A stretch of 64,000 nt of DNA from Caballeronia cordobensis (lineage in GTDB: Bacteria; Pseudomonadota; Gammaproteobacteria; Burkholderiales; Burkholderiaceae). The notes under the pieces were generated by a model. It had not been told where the DNA came from, searched no databases, and saw nothing but the letters and a program-made list of their open reading frames with translations. Below are positions 1 to 8,300 of this stretch, piece after piece (positions within the stretch are counted from its first letter, which is position 1; each line of letters starts with the position of its first letter). The translations under genes were made by a program, and so were the position numbers. The stretch lies in the NCBI RefSeq assembly GCF_001544575.2, contig NZ_FCNY02000008.1:186001-250000 (forward strand), in the 5' to 3' direction.

Positions 1-204
1 CAGCGGCAATATGGCCGCGCAGCGGCGTCGTGTGCGGGGCATCATGGCGCACGAACGGTTCAATCCGCGGGCCGCGCTCGATGACGACGCTGTCTTTTCC
101 CTGTCGCTCGCAGAGGGCGTCGGATGAAGCGAGGTCATTGACTCAATCAACATGAGCGTACGCTCGATATGCTTCGAACGATGCAGACGTCAGGGGCTCA
201 TTCA
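1..204. other. Left-edge region without a confident gene
   Basis: No gene can be assigned here. A plus-strand frame is open from the left edge and stops at a TGA at 125-127. It could be the last 41 codons of a gene that starts outside the window, but the short peptide is not recognisable. Minus-strand frames are also open to the edge. The stretch from about 128 to 204 is the leader of the acyl-CoA dehydrogenase gene. Confidence 0.3.
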
Positions 205-1521
205 ATGCCAATCGACTTCACACTGACCGGCGCGCAACGGAAGTTGCAGAAAAACGCGCGCGAATTCGCCATGGAGATTCTCCACCCGGTGGTCAGGCGA
301 GCGGATGAGGAACGTGATACACAGAAGGCATTCGCCATCACGAAGAGTGCCTATCTCGAGTGCTACAAGCTCGGCTTTGCAACGGGATTCCTGCCGCGAG
401 AGTATGGCGGCGGCGGTATCAGCAATGTGGACTTGCAGGTCGTCGCGGAAGAGATCACTGCTGTCGATCCTGGCTTTGCAACCGTTTTGCTGGTGAACGG
501 CCTCGCGCTGATGCCGATCGTCTGGTTCGGATCCGACGCACAGAAGCAGAAGTGGCTGCGACAGGCCACGAGCGATCCACGCGGAGAATACATCGCCGGA
601 TGGACGGTCAGCGAGGCGGTCGGTGAAACGGGCGGCACTGCAAATTTCGATCATCCCTCGGCGCATCCGGCGGGCATCGGTCTGGTCGCGAAGCATGACA
701 AGGGTCGCGGCGAGTATGTGCTGAACGGCACCAAGTACTGGCCGTGCAATGCGGGCGGATGGGATTTGAAGGGCGCGGACGTGAACGTCTGTATCGTGCG
801 CACCGATCCGGAAAAAGGCGGGCGGGAAGGACTGAGCGCGATCGTCGTGCCCCGAGGCACTGCGGGTGTCGCTTACGGCGAGCCGATTTCCAAGCTCGGG
901 CATCGTTTATGCCAGAACAATGCGATGACGTTCTCGGACTGCCGCGTTTCCGAAGAGAATGTGTTCGCCGTAGGGGACGGCGACCTCGTCGTGAGTAAGG
1001 CATTCACGTGGTCCGGGCCGGTGGCGGCCATCGCGGCGGTCGGCGTTGCGCGATCGGCATATGAGTTTGTCCTGAACTGGTCGAAGACGCACAGCGCGGG
1101 CGGCGGCTCGCCCATGATTCATCACCAGGCGGTCGGCTACATGCTCGCGGATATCGCGATGAAGATCGAGGCATGCCGGGCCTTTTCGTGGAAAGCGGCG
1201 CATTATCTCGACCAGTTCGATTCGGAGGGCCATGCCGTCGCAGCGATGGCCAAGGTGTTCTGCGGCGAAGCGCTGTTCACCGCGGTCTTTCGGGCGCTTC
1301 AGATCATGGGCGTGAACGCGCTCGACAGGCAGCATCCGATGGAAAAATTCCTGCGCGAAGCCGCCGTGTTTCCTTTGTACGATGCGGGCAATATAGGAAT
1401 GCAAATGCGCAAGATCTGGGGTGTCATGCTGGACGACCAGTTCGATCCGCGGGCGATTGCCGACACCCGCCAAATGACCTTCCGTAAATCGATGGAAAGC
1501 GCGGGCGCCTTGCTGCCATGA
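205..1521 (+). CDS. Acyl-CoA dehydrogenase family protein (unusual active site)
   Basis: Flavin-dependent acyl-CoA dehydrogenase-fold enzyme of 438 residues, cytoplasmic. The N-terminal helical domain begins MPIDFTLTGAQRKL, the middle beta domain includes GWTVSEAVGETGG, and the C-terminal helical domain carries QIMGVNAL near residue 370. I chose the ATG at 205 because CAGGGG lies just upstream and family homology begins there; the frame also opens at 169. At the position where medium-chain enzymes have the catalytic Glu in a YEGT-like motif, this protein has YDAGN, so the base may be Asp, as in nitroalkane oxidase, or the role may differ. The gene stands alone, with a 125-bp gap to the next gene on the same strand. 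Family assignment is firm; the substrate is unknown. Confidence 0.85.
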   Translation: MPIDFTLTGAQRKLQKNAREFAMEILHPVVRRADEERDTQKAFAITKSAYLECYKLGFATGFLPREYGGGGISNVDLQVVAEEITAVDPGFATVLLVNGLALMPIVWFGSDAQKQKWLRQATSDPRGEYIAGWTVSEAVGETGGTANFDHPSAHPAGIGLVAKHDKGRGEYVLNGTKYWPCNAGGWDLKGADVNVCIVRTDPEKGGREGLSAIVVPRGTAGVAYGEPISKLGHRLCQNNAMTFSDCRVSEENVFAVGDGDLVVSKAFTWSGPVAAIAAVGVARSAYEFVLNWSKTHSAGGGSPMIHHQAVGYMLADIAMKIEACRAFSWKAAHYLDQFDSEGHAVAAMAKVFCGEALFTAVFRALQIMGVNALDRQHPMEKFLREAAVFPLYDAGNIGMQMRKIWGVMLDDQFDPRAIADTRQMTFRKSMESAGALLP

Positions 1522-1646
1522 AGCGGCGCGAAATACTATTGGATGCGTCGAGCATATCAATCGACGATGCGGCAATACCAATGGAAGGCTGTCAATGCCG
1601 GCCTCGCTTCATAGACTGTTAGACAGGTCGACGCGGAGAGCCGGAC

Positions 1647-2678
1647 ATGGACGACATCATCAGCAGGCAACGCCGCCGCACGCTACGCGCCGGTATCGCC
1701 ATAATGGGCGCGGGAGCATGGCATGTCGCAACCGGGGCGCGCGCACAGTCAACGCAAACGCAGGCGTCCGGTAGCGGTGCGACGCTCGACGATATCCGGC
1801 AGATCGACGCTGGCGTCCTCAATGTGGGCTACGCGCAGGCAGGTCCGCCCGATGGTCCCGTGGTGATCCTTCTGCACGGCTGGCCGTACGATATTCATAG
1901 CTACGCCGACGTCGCGCCCCTGCTCGCATCGAACGGATATCGCGTGATCGTGCCTTACTTGAGAGGCTACGGCTCCACGCGCTTCCGCTCGCCGGAGACG
2001 CCGCGCAACGGGCAACAGGTCGTCACCGCGATCGATGTCGTCGCGCTGATGGATGCGCTTCGAATCGATCAGGCCGTGCTCGGCGGATACGACTGGGGCG
2101 CGCGCAGCGCGGATATCGTCGCCGCGCTCTGGCCCGAACGCGTGAAGGCACTGGTTTCGGTGAGCGGCTATCTGATCGGCAGTCAGAACGCCAACCGCAA
2201 GCCGCTGCCGCCTTCGGCCGAACTCCAGTGGTGGTATCAGTACTATTTCGCCACGGAGCGCGGAGCGCTCGGCTACGCGGCGAATGTCGATGCGTTCAAC
2301 AAACTCATCTGGCAACTCGCATCGCCACGATGGACGTTCGACGACGCGACCTATCGACGTTCGGCCGCCGCGTTCCGTAATGCGGATCATGTGGCGATCG
2401 TGATCCACAACTACCGATGGCGCCTCGGCCTCGCGCAAGGCGAGCCGCAATACGACGCCCTTGAACAGCGACTGGCCGCCGCACCCACGATCTCTGTGCC
2501 GACGGTCACGCTGGAGGGCGACGCGAACGGCGCTCCGCATCCCGAACCGGCGGCATACACGCGGAAGTTCAGCGGCAAGTACGCGCACGAGACGATCGAG
2601 GGCGGCGTTGGCCACAACTTGCCGCAGGAAGCACCCCGTGCTTTCGCCAATGCGATCGTGCGCGCTGCCAATCTCTGA
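1647..2678 (+). CDS. Exported alpha/beta hydrolase (epoxide hydrolase-like)
   Basis: 343-residue alpha/beta hydrolase. The N-terminus has a twin-arginine type leader (RQRRRTLRAG, then a hydrophobic stretch and a likely AQS cleavage area near residue 34), so export to the periplasm is expected. The oxyanion region is LLHGWPYDIHSY near residue 76. The nucleophile elbow is GGYDWGARSAD with Asp149, and the catalytic His lies in GVGHNLP near residue 323. An Asp nucleophile is typical of epoxide hydrolases and haloalkane dehalogenases rather than esterases. GAGAGCCGGAC precedes the ATG. It is one of three Asp-type hydrolases within 14 kb. Substrate unknown. Confidence 0.85.
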   Translation: MDDIISRQRRRTLRAGIAIMGAGAWHVATGARAQSTQTQASGSGATLDDIRQIDAGVLNVGYAQAGPPDGPVVILLHGWPYDIHSYADVAPLLASNGYRVIVPYLRGYGSTRFRSPETPRNGQQVVTAIDVVALMDALRIDQAVLGGYDWGARSADIVAALWPERVKALVSVSGYLIGSQNANRKPLPPSAELQWWYQYYFATERGALGYAANVDAFNKLIWQLASPRWTFDDATYRRSAAAFRNADHVAIVIHNYRWRLGLAQGEPQYDALEQRLAAAPTISVPTVTLEGDANGAPHPEPAAYTRKFSGKYAHETIEGGVGHNLPQEAPRAFANAIVRAANL

Positions 2679-2723
2679 CAGCCGCCGATCAACACGACTG
2701 CTGCGCACTCAAAGAGGCCGGTT

Positions 2724-3116
2724 ATGCCTTTCCACATGAAGACATCCGACGCATGGTCACGGACGATCGTGATGATGCATTCGTGCATGAATCCTGCCGG
2801 CCTCGCTATGCCGCCGCGCGAAGTACACGCGCTGCGCGACAAGGCCGCCGATGCATTCGGCGATGCACTCGTGGTGAGCGTGATAGAGCGCCCCACACCG
2901 ACGACCGCCACGATCTGCTGGCGCGATCCGACACGCTGCAGCTATCGCGATCAGTCATGGAGAATCCGGCGCGCGCGTAGACGCGGACGGTGCGCAATGA
3001 GCGGCGAGTCGATTGCGGCAGGCGATTTCGTCTATGCACCGATACGAACGTCCAGCGTGTGCAACGGGCACGCGATGATCCTCGCGTCCGTGATCGAGCA
3101 ATACGCGTTGTCTTGA
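2724..3116 (+). CDS. DUF3331 domain-containing protein
   Basis: 130-residue small protein. The blocks VIERPTPTTATICWRDPTRC and GRCAMSGESIAAGDFVY and the C-terminal AMILASVIE match, as I recall it, the DUF3331 family, which is restricted to Burkholderia-group bacteria. Function is unknown. AAAGAGG six bases before the ATG supports the start. It lies 45 bp after the hydrolase on the same strand and is convergent with the response regulator gene, whose stop codon lies a few bases beyond. I see no signal peptide or membrane segment. The family is recognised from memory of its motif pattern, not from a search. Confidence 0.7.
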   Translation: MPFHMKTSDAWSRTIVMMHSCMNPAGLAMPPREVHALRDKAADAFGDALVVSVIERPTPTTATICWRDPTRCSYRDQSWRIRRARRRGRCAMSGESIAAGDFVYAPIRTSSVCNGHAMILASVIEQYALS

Positions 3117-3124
3117 GGAGCGGT

Positions 3125-3871
3125 TCAAGCCGTACCCTGATGCGCGGTCAGCGCGGTCGCGACGCGTCCAATCGAATCCGGAGCCAACGAGGGCAGGATC
3201 GTTGAGGCGACGCACGCGATTCCGATGCCGAGCACCTCCGCCTTCCTGACCAGATCGGGCAAATTGCGCGAAGCCATCTTCCTCATGACCTGCCCACGAT
3301 AAATCTTCACGGTGACTTCGCTCAGGTTCATATCGTACGCAATCTGCTTGTTCAGCATGCCCGCGACGACCCGTTGCATCACGTCCTTTTCGCGCACGTT
3401 GAGTGACTCGTACGACGAAAGCACGAGGGCGAGCGCCGCTTCGGAGGCTCGGCGTGCCGCATCGCGCTTCAGTGCGTCCGCGATCGCATCGAGCATGTCC
3501 TGGTCGCGGAAAGGCTTCTCGAAGAAGTCGAGCGCGCCGGCTTTCATCGCCTTGACGGTCATCTCGATGTCGCCGTATGCGGTCATGAAAAGTATCGGCA
3601 TGCGCACGCCGTAACGCGCTACGTCTGCCTGAAACGCGAGGCCGCTCGCGCCGCGCAATCGAACGTCGAGGATCAGGCAGCTCGGCACATCGTACTTGGG
3701 GAACGCAAGGAACTCGGCGGGCGAATCGAAGGTCTGGACGCGCAGCCTGACCGAACGAACGAGGCTTTGCAATGTGAAGCGAATGGACTCGTCGTCATCG
3801 ACGACATACACCACTGGCGTGTGCTCGTCCGGCCCCGTATCACGGGACGTGGATTGCGGTACGGAGTTCAT
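3125..3871 (-). CDS. FixJ/NarL-type response regulator
   Basis: 248-residue two-component response regulator. The receiver domain covers about residues 19-135: acidic pocket VVDDDES, phospho-acceptor Asp69 in LILDVRL, Thr in MTAYGD and Lys in EKPF. A LuxR/GerE helix-turn-helix follows at about 165-220 (LNVREKDVMQRVVAGMLNKQ). The layout matches FixJ-like regulators that activate promoters after phosphorylation by a PAS-containing histidine kinase. AGGAG lies six bases before the ATG. No dedicated small kinase is adjacent; the large hybrid kinase 1.5 kb away is a candidate partner, because such kinases often pair with FixJ-type regulators. That pairing is inference. Confidence 0.9.
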   Translation of the reverse strand: MNSVPQSTSRDTGPDEHTPVVYVVDDDESIRFTLQSLVRSVRLRVQTFDSPAEFLAFPKYDVPSCLILDVRLRGASGLAFQADVARYGVRMPILFMTAYGDIEMTVKAMKAGALDFFEKPFRDQDMLDAIADALKRDAARRASEAALALVLSSYESLNVREKDVMQRVVAGMLNKQIAYDMNLSEVTVKIYRGQVMRKMASRNLPDLVRKAEVLGIGIACVASTILPSLAPDSIGRVATALTAHQGTA

Positions 3872-4337
3872 CTTTGCTCCTGTGCAGAGACCTTGCGCAC
3901 ATGAATCCGGGGCAAGAGTCGGGATCTATACGACAGGAAAATCACGGCAGGAAAGGGGAAGGGTCGAAGCGGCCGACTCATTCGGCCCAGTCATTTGGCC
4001 GATCGGAAGCCGGTAGATGTTATCCTCCGCGATGCAAATCACTTTAGCAGGATTCGATAAAAAAATTCTGCCGCGTTATGGGCATTGTGGGTAGCGATTC
4101 GGATTCCGACGCACCGTCACGGGTCGAATATGCTGCGGCGAAGCGGCTGCGTCTCGCGCTACACGCGACCTCGTATAGCGCGATATACGTTGGTATAGAC
4201 GCGCCTCCGGCACGCTGTTTCGGCCACTATAGTTTCCTCATCACGCGACCGAAAAAGACAGCATCGCATCGCGGCCGCAACACGTTGTCGAGAATGTGCT
4301 GTCACTGAATCGGATACTGCCCCGCTAGGAGAGCGAC
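3872..4337. other. Intergenic region between response regulator and enoyl-CoA hydratase
   Basis: This 466-bp divergent spacer contains no convincing gene. A 76-codon frame at 4078-4308 has no good ribosome-binding site and no recognisable protein. The region is less GC-rich than its neighbours around 4020-4080 and 4165-4240 and probably holds the promoters of both flanking genes, plus the inverted repeat listed separately. Confidence 0.5.
4172..4189. promoter_or_regulatory. Inverted repeat CGTATA-N6-TATACG
   Basis: Perfect 6-bp arms separated by six bases, about 150 bp upstream of the enoyl-CoA hydratase gene, in an otherwise non-coding spacer. The size and spacing fit a dimeric regulator site, possibly for the divergently encoded FixJ-like regulator. 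The role is inferred only from position and symmetry. Confidence 0.35.
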
Positions 4338-5177
4338 ATGACCTTGGATAGCAACAACGCGCAGATCGGAATCGAACGTCGCAGCCCGTCGTACTGGCGC
4401 GTCATCGTGAATAACCCGCCGTTCAACATATGCGGGCCGGATATGCTGCCGCAACTTGGCGCGGTGGTCACCGCGCTCGAAACAGACCCGCATGTGAAAG
4501 TGGTGGTGTTCGAAAGCGCAGTGCCGGGCTTTTTTCTCACGCATTACGATTTCATTCCGCCGCTCGAAGCGACGACGAGCATGGCGGCGGGTCCGACCGG
4601 TTTGCCGCCGCTGCCCGACATGCTCGTGCGTATCGGCCGGTCGTCGGTGATCTCCATCGCGAAGATTCGCGGCCGCGCAACGGGAGTCGGCAGTGAACTG
4701 GCGCTTGCGAGCGATATGCGCTTCGCCAGCCGCGAGAAGGCGTTGCTGTCGCAATGGGAGATCGGTGCGGCGCTCGTCCCCGGAGGCGGGCCGATGACGC
4801 GGCTGTCACGATTGATCGGCCGGGGGCGCGCGCTCGAAGTGCTGACGAGCGGAAACGACTTCGACGGCGCGCTTGCGGAACGATACGGATACGTCAACCG
4901 TGCATTGCCCGACGACGAACTCGACGACTTCGTCGATGCACTTGCCACGCGCATCGGTTCGTTCGACAAAGAATCGCTCGCGGTCATCAAACAGCATGTC
5001 AATGCAGAGACGCTGCCGCCGGATACGTCCGTCGCACCCGAGTGGGATGCCTTCATTGCCGCCGTTCAGCGGCCTGCCGCTCAGGAAAAGATCGCGCAAT
5101 TGATGCAGATGGGCCTGCAAAAGAATCCGGACGTGGAAGCGAGGCTTGCGGAATACACCGGATCGCTGTGGCGCTGA
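4338..5177 (+). CDS. Enoyl-CoA hydratase/isomerase family protein
   Basis: 279-residue crotonase-fold enzyme. Both catalytic glutamates of hydratases can be placed: Glu120 in RGRATGVGSELALASD and Glu141 in SQWEIGAALVPGGG, so hydration of an enoyl-CoA is plausible. The start is supported by TAGGAGAGCGAC before the ATG. It is a single gene between a divergent regulator and the large sensor kinase. It is not linked to other beta-oxidation genes here, so the substrate is open. The N-terminal half is less canonical than in classical FadB/EchA proteins, so lyase or other crotonase activities remain possible. Confidence 0.82.
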   Translation: MTLDSNNAQIGIERRSPSYWRVIVNNPPFNICGPDMLPQLGAVVTALETDPHVKVVVFESAVPGFFLTHYDFIPPLEATTSMAAGPTGLPPLPDMLVRIGRSSVISIAKIRGRATGVGSELALASDMRFASREKALLSQWEIGAALVPGGGPMTRLSRLIGRGRALEVLTSGNDFDGALAERYGYVNRALPDDELDDFVDALATRIGSFDKESLAVIKQHVNAETLPPDTSVAPEWDAFIAAVQRPAAQEKIAQLMQMGLQKNPDVEARLAEYTGSLWR

Positions 5178-5319
5178 CCGTTCTACCGGAAAGCGACGAA
5201 CGCGACGGAAGGTTTGGCGGGCTCCTTGCGTGATAGGCTACTTTTCGCTTCGGGAAACGATACGTGTCGTCGGATGCGAATCGATTTTGTCGGAAGAGAG
5301 CGGCGAAAGGGAGCATCTC

Positions 5320-8300
5320 ATGGACCTCACCGGCTTTTCGCTCGAACCCTTGCATGACGACGGCGACCTCCTCACGTACCGCGCGAATCGCCCGGATTCG
5401 CCGCTCACGCTGCTCGCGCGAGTAGCGAATCAGCCGGCGTCGCAAAGTATTGTCCGGCTCGAACACGAATACAGTCTGGCGCCGTTGCTTGCGCCCGAGT
5501 GGTCCGCGCAACCGCTCGCGCTCGATCTCGGCCGCGTGCCGCCCGTGCTGATTCTCGACGACAGCGGCGGCGATCCGCTTATCCGGGCGCTGGGCAAGCC
5601 GCTTGCACTCGCGCGCTGCCTGCGCATCGGCGTGAACCTCGCGCGGGCCATGGTCGAAATGCACGCGCTTGGCATCGTGCACAAGGACATCAAGCCCGCG
5701 AACGTGCTCGTCGATAGCAACGACGAGGTGCGCCTGACCGGCTTCGGCATTGCATCGCTGCTGCCGCGCGAGCATCAGCCGGCCGTGCCGCCGGAAGTCA
5801 TCGCGGGAACGCTGACCTATATGTCGCCTGAGCAGACCGGACGCATGAACCGATCGATCGACGCGCGCAGCGATCTGTACTCGTTCGGCGTGCTGTTCTA
5901 CGAGATGTTGACAGGCGCGCCGCCATTCGCCGCATCCGACGCGATGCAGTGGATCCATTGCCACATTGCGCGCCGCCCCGTGCCCGCGACGGAGCGCGTT
6001 CAAGTCTTGCCTGCGGTCGTCGGACGCATCGTCGACCGGCTGCTCGCCAAGACCGCGGAAGAGCGATACCAGACCGCGCTCGGCGTGCTCGACGATTTGC
6101 GGACCTGTCTCACGGCATGGGAAACAAGTGGCGACATACCGGATTTCATGCTCGCGACGCGCGATGCCTCCGACCGCTTGCTCGTCCCGGAAAAACTCTA
6201 CGGGCGCGACGCACAGATCGATGCGCTGCTCGCGGCCTTTGACCGCGTCGTGAAGCAGGGCGACGCGGAAGTCGTTCTTGTCTCGGGTTATGCGGGCATC
6301 GGGAAGTCGTCCCTGGTCAACGAGTTGCAGAAGGCGCTCGTACCATCGCGTGGCCTCTTTGCATCCGGCAAGTTCGACCAATACAAGCGCGATATGCCGT
6401 ATCTGCCGCTTACGCAGGCGTTCCAGTCGCTCGTGCGCGTGCTGCTCAATAAAAGCGATGCGGAGTTGAAGCACTGGCGGCTCGCACTGACACAAGCGCT
6501 CGCACCCAACGGCCAGTTGATGATCGGCTTGATTCCGGAGTTGGCCTTGATCATCGGCGAGCAACCGGCGGTGCCGGCATTGCCGCCGCAAGAAGCGCGC
6601 AACCGCCTTCATATCGCGTTTCGACGTCTGCTTGGCGTGTTCGCGCGACCGGAGCATCCGCTTGCGTTGTTCATCGACGATCTGCAATGGCTCGATGCGG
6701 CCACGCGGGAACTCATCGAAGATCTCGCGGCGCACACGGACGTGACGCACTTGCTGTTGATCGGCGCATATCGCGCCAATGAAGTCGAGCCGGGACATCA
6801 CCTCGCGCAACTGATCGGCGCAATGAGCGGCGCAACGGGCGACGCGGGCATGAAGGTGGAGCATATCGATCTCCAGGCGCTCGGCACTCACAGTACGACG
6901 GAACTCCTCTGCGATGCACTACGCTGCGGCGCGCAGGACGCGGCGCCGCTCGCGCAACTCGTGCATGAAAAGACCGGCGGCAATCCATTCTTCCTGATCC
7001 AGTTCCTGACGATGCTCGCCGATGAAGGACTGCTCGCATTCGACCATCATGCCGGCAACTGGACGTGGGATCTGGCGCGTATCCGCGCGAAGGGATTCAC
7101 CGAGAATGTCGCCAGCCTCATGACGGCCAAGCTTGGCCGCCTCCCGCACGCGACGCGCGAAACGCTGAGCCGCCTCGCGGTGCTGGGCAACGTGGCGAAA
7201 ATCGACGCGTTGATGCGCGTCTATGGCGAACCCGAGGCCGCGATCGACGCAAAGCTGTGGGAGGCCATGAAGAGCGGTCTCGTTCGTCGTGCCGGCGATG
7301 CCTATGTATTCGCGCATGACCGGGTGCAGGAGAGCGCTTATGCGCTGATTCCGCAAGACGAGCGGGCCGCGATACATTTGCATATCGGCCGCGCGCTGGC
7401 TTCAGGCGAGTCGTCGAACGATCACGGCGAGCGCCTCTTCGACATCGTCAATCATCTCAATCGCGGGGCCGAGTTGATGACCGATGCGAGCGAGCGCGAA
7501 CGCACCCTCGTGCTGAACGGCGAGGCGGGACGGCGCGCGATGAGTTCGGCCGCGTTTGCCGCGGCGCGCAACTACCTTGCGCAAGGGGTCGCGCTCTTGT
7601 CCGCCGATGCGTGGACGCACCACTACGCGCGTACCTTCGATCTCTATCTGGCGTTCTCGGAATGCGAATACCTGGCTGGCCATTTCGCGGTTGCTGACGC
7701 GCTTTTGGGCATGATGCTCGAACGCGCATGTTCGAGCCTGGACCGGGCCAAAGTCTTCGGCTTGCGGATGGAGTTGTACCAGGTCGCGGGCCGGTTCGAC
7801 GACAGTTTCGACGTGGCCGTTCTCGCGTTGCGCGAACTGGGCGTGCTGCTGCCGCTGCACGACGACGCGGTCGGCGCCGAGGTCGATCGGGAACTGCGCG
7901 ATGTTTCGGACGGTCTCGCAGGACGCGCCATCGAAACGCTGGTCGAAGCGCCAGTCGCGACCGAGCCGGCCACATGGACGATCATCGACTTGCTCGTGGA
8001 GTCGATGCCCTGCGCATTCATCGCGCGTCCGGCTTTCTATCCCCTCATCACGTTGAAGGCGGTGAATCTGTCACTGCGGGCGGGCAACACCGACAAGTCG
8101 AGCTTTGCCTATGGCAACTACGCGCTGATGCTGGTATCGAGTATCGGCGACATTGCGTCCGCGGTGCAATTCTCCGAGATGTCGCTCACGTTGAACGAGA
8201 AGTTCGGCAACCGGCGCTTCAAAGGCAAGCTGCTGCATCTTCATGGCAATCACATCAATTTCTGGCGTCGTCACATCGTGACCGATCTGCCGATTCTCGA

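Noticed and set aside
4078-4308. A 76-codon frame in the gap before the enoyl-CoA hydratase gene
   Set aside because: It has no ribosome site and no recognisable protein, and it overlaps the inverted repeat and probable promoter.
5053-6891. A 612-codon open frame on the minus strand
   Set aside because: It is antisense to the start of the large kinase gene, whose domains are unmistakable. The product is Arg/His-rich without recognisable motifs.
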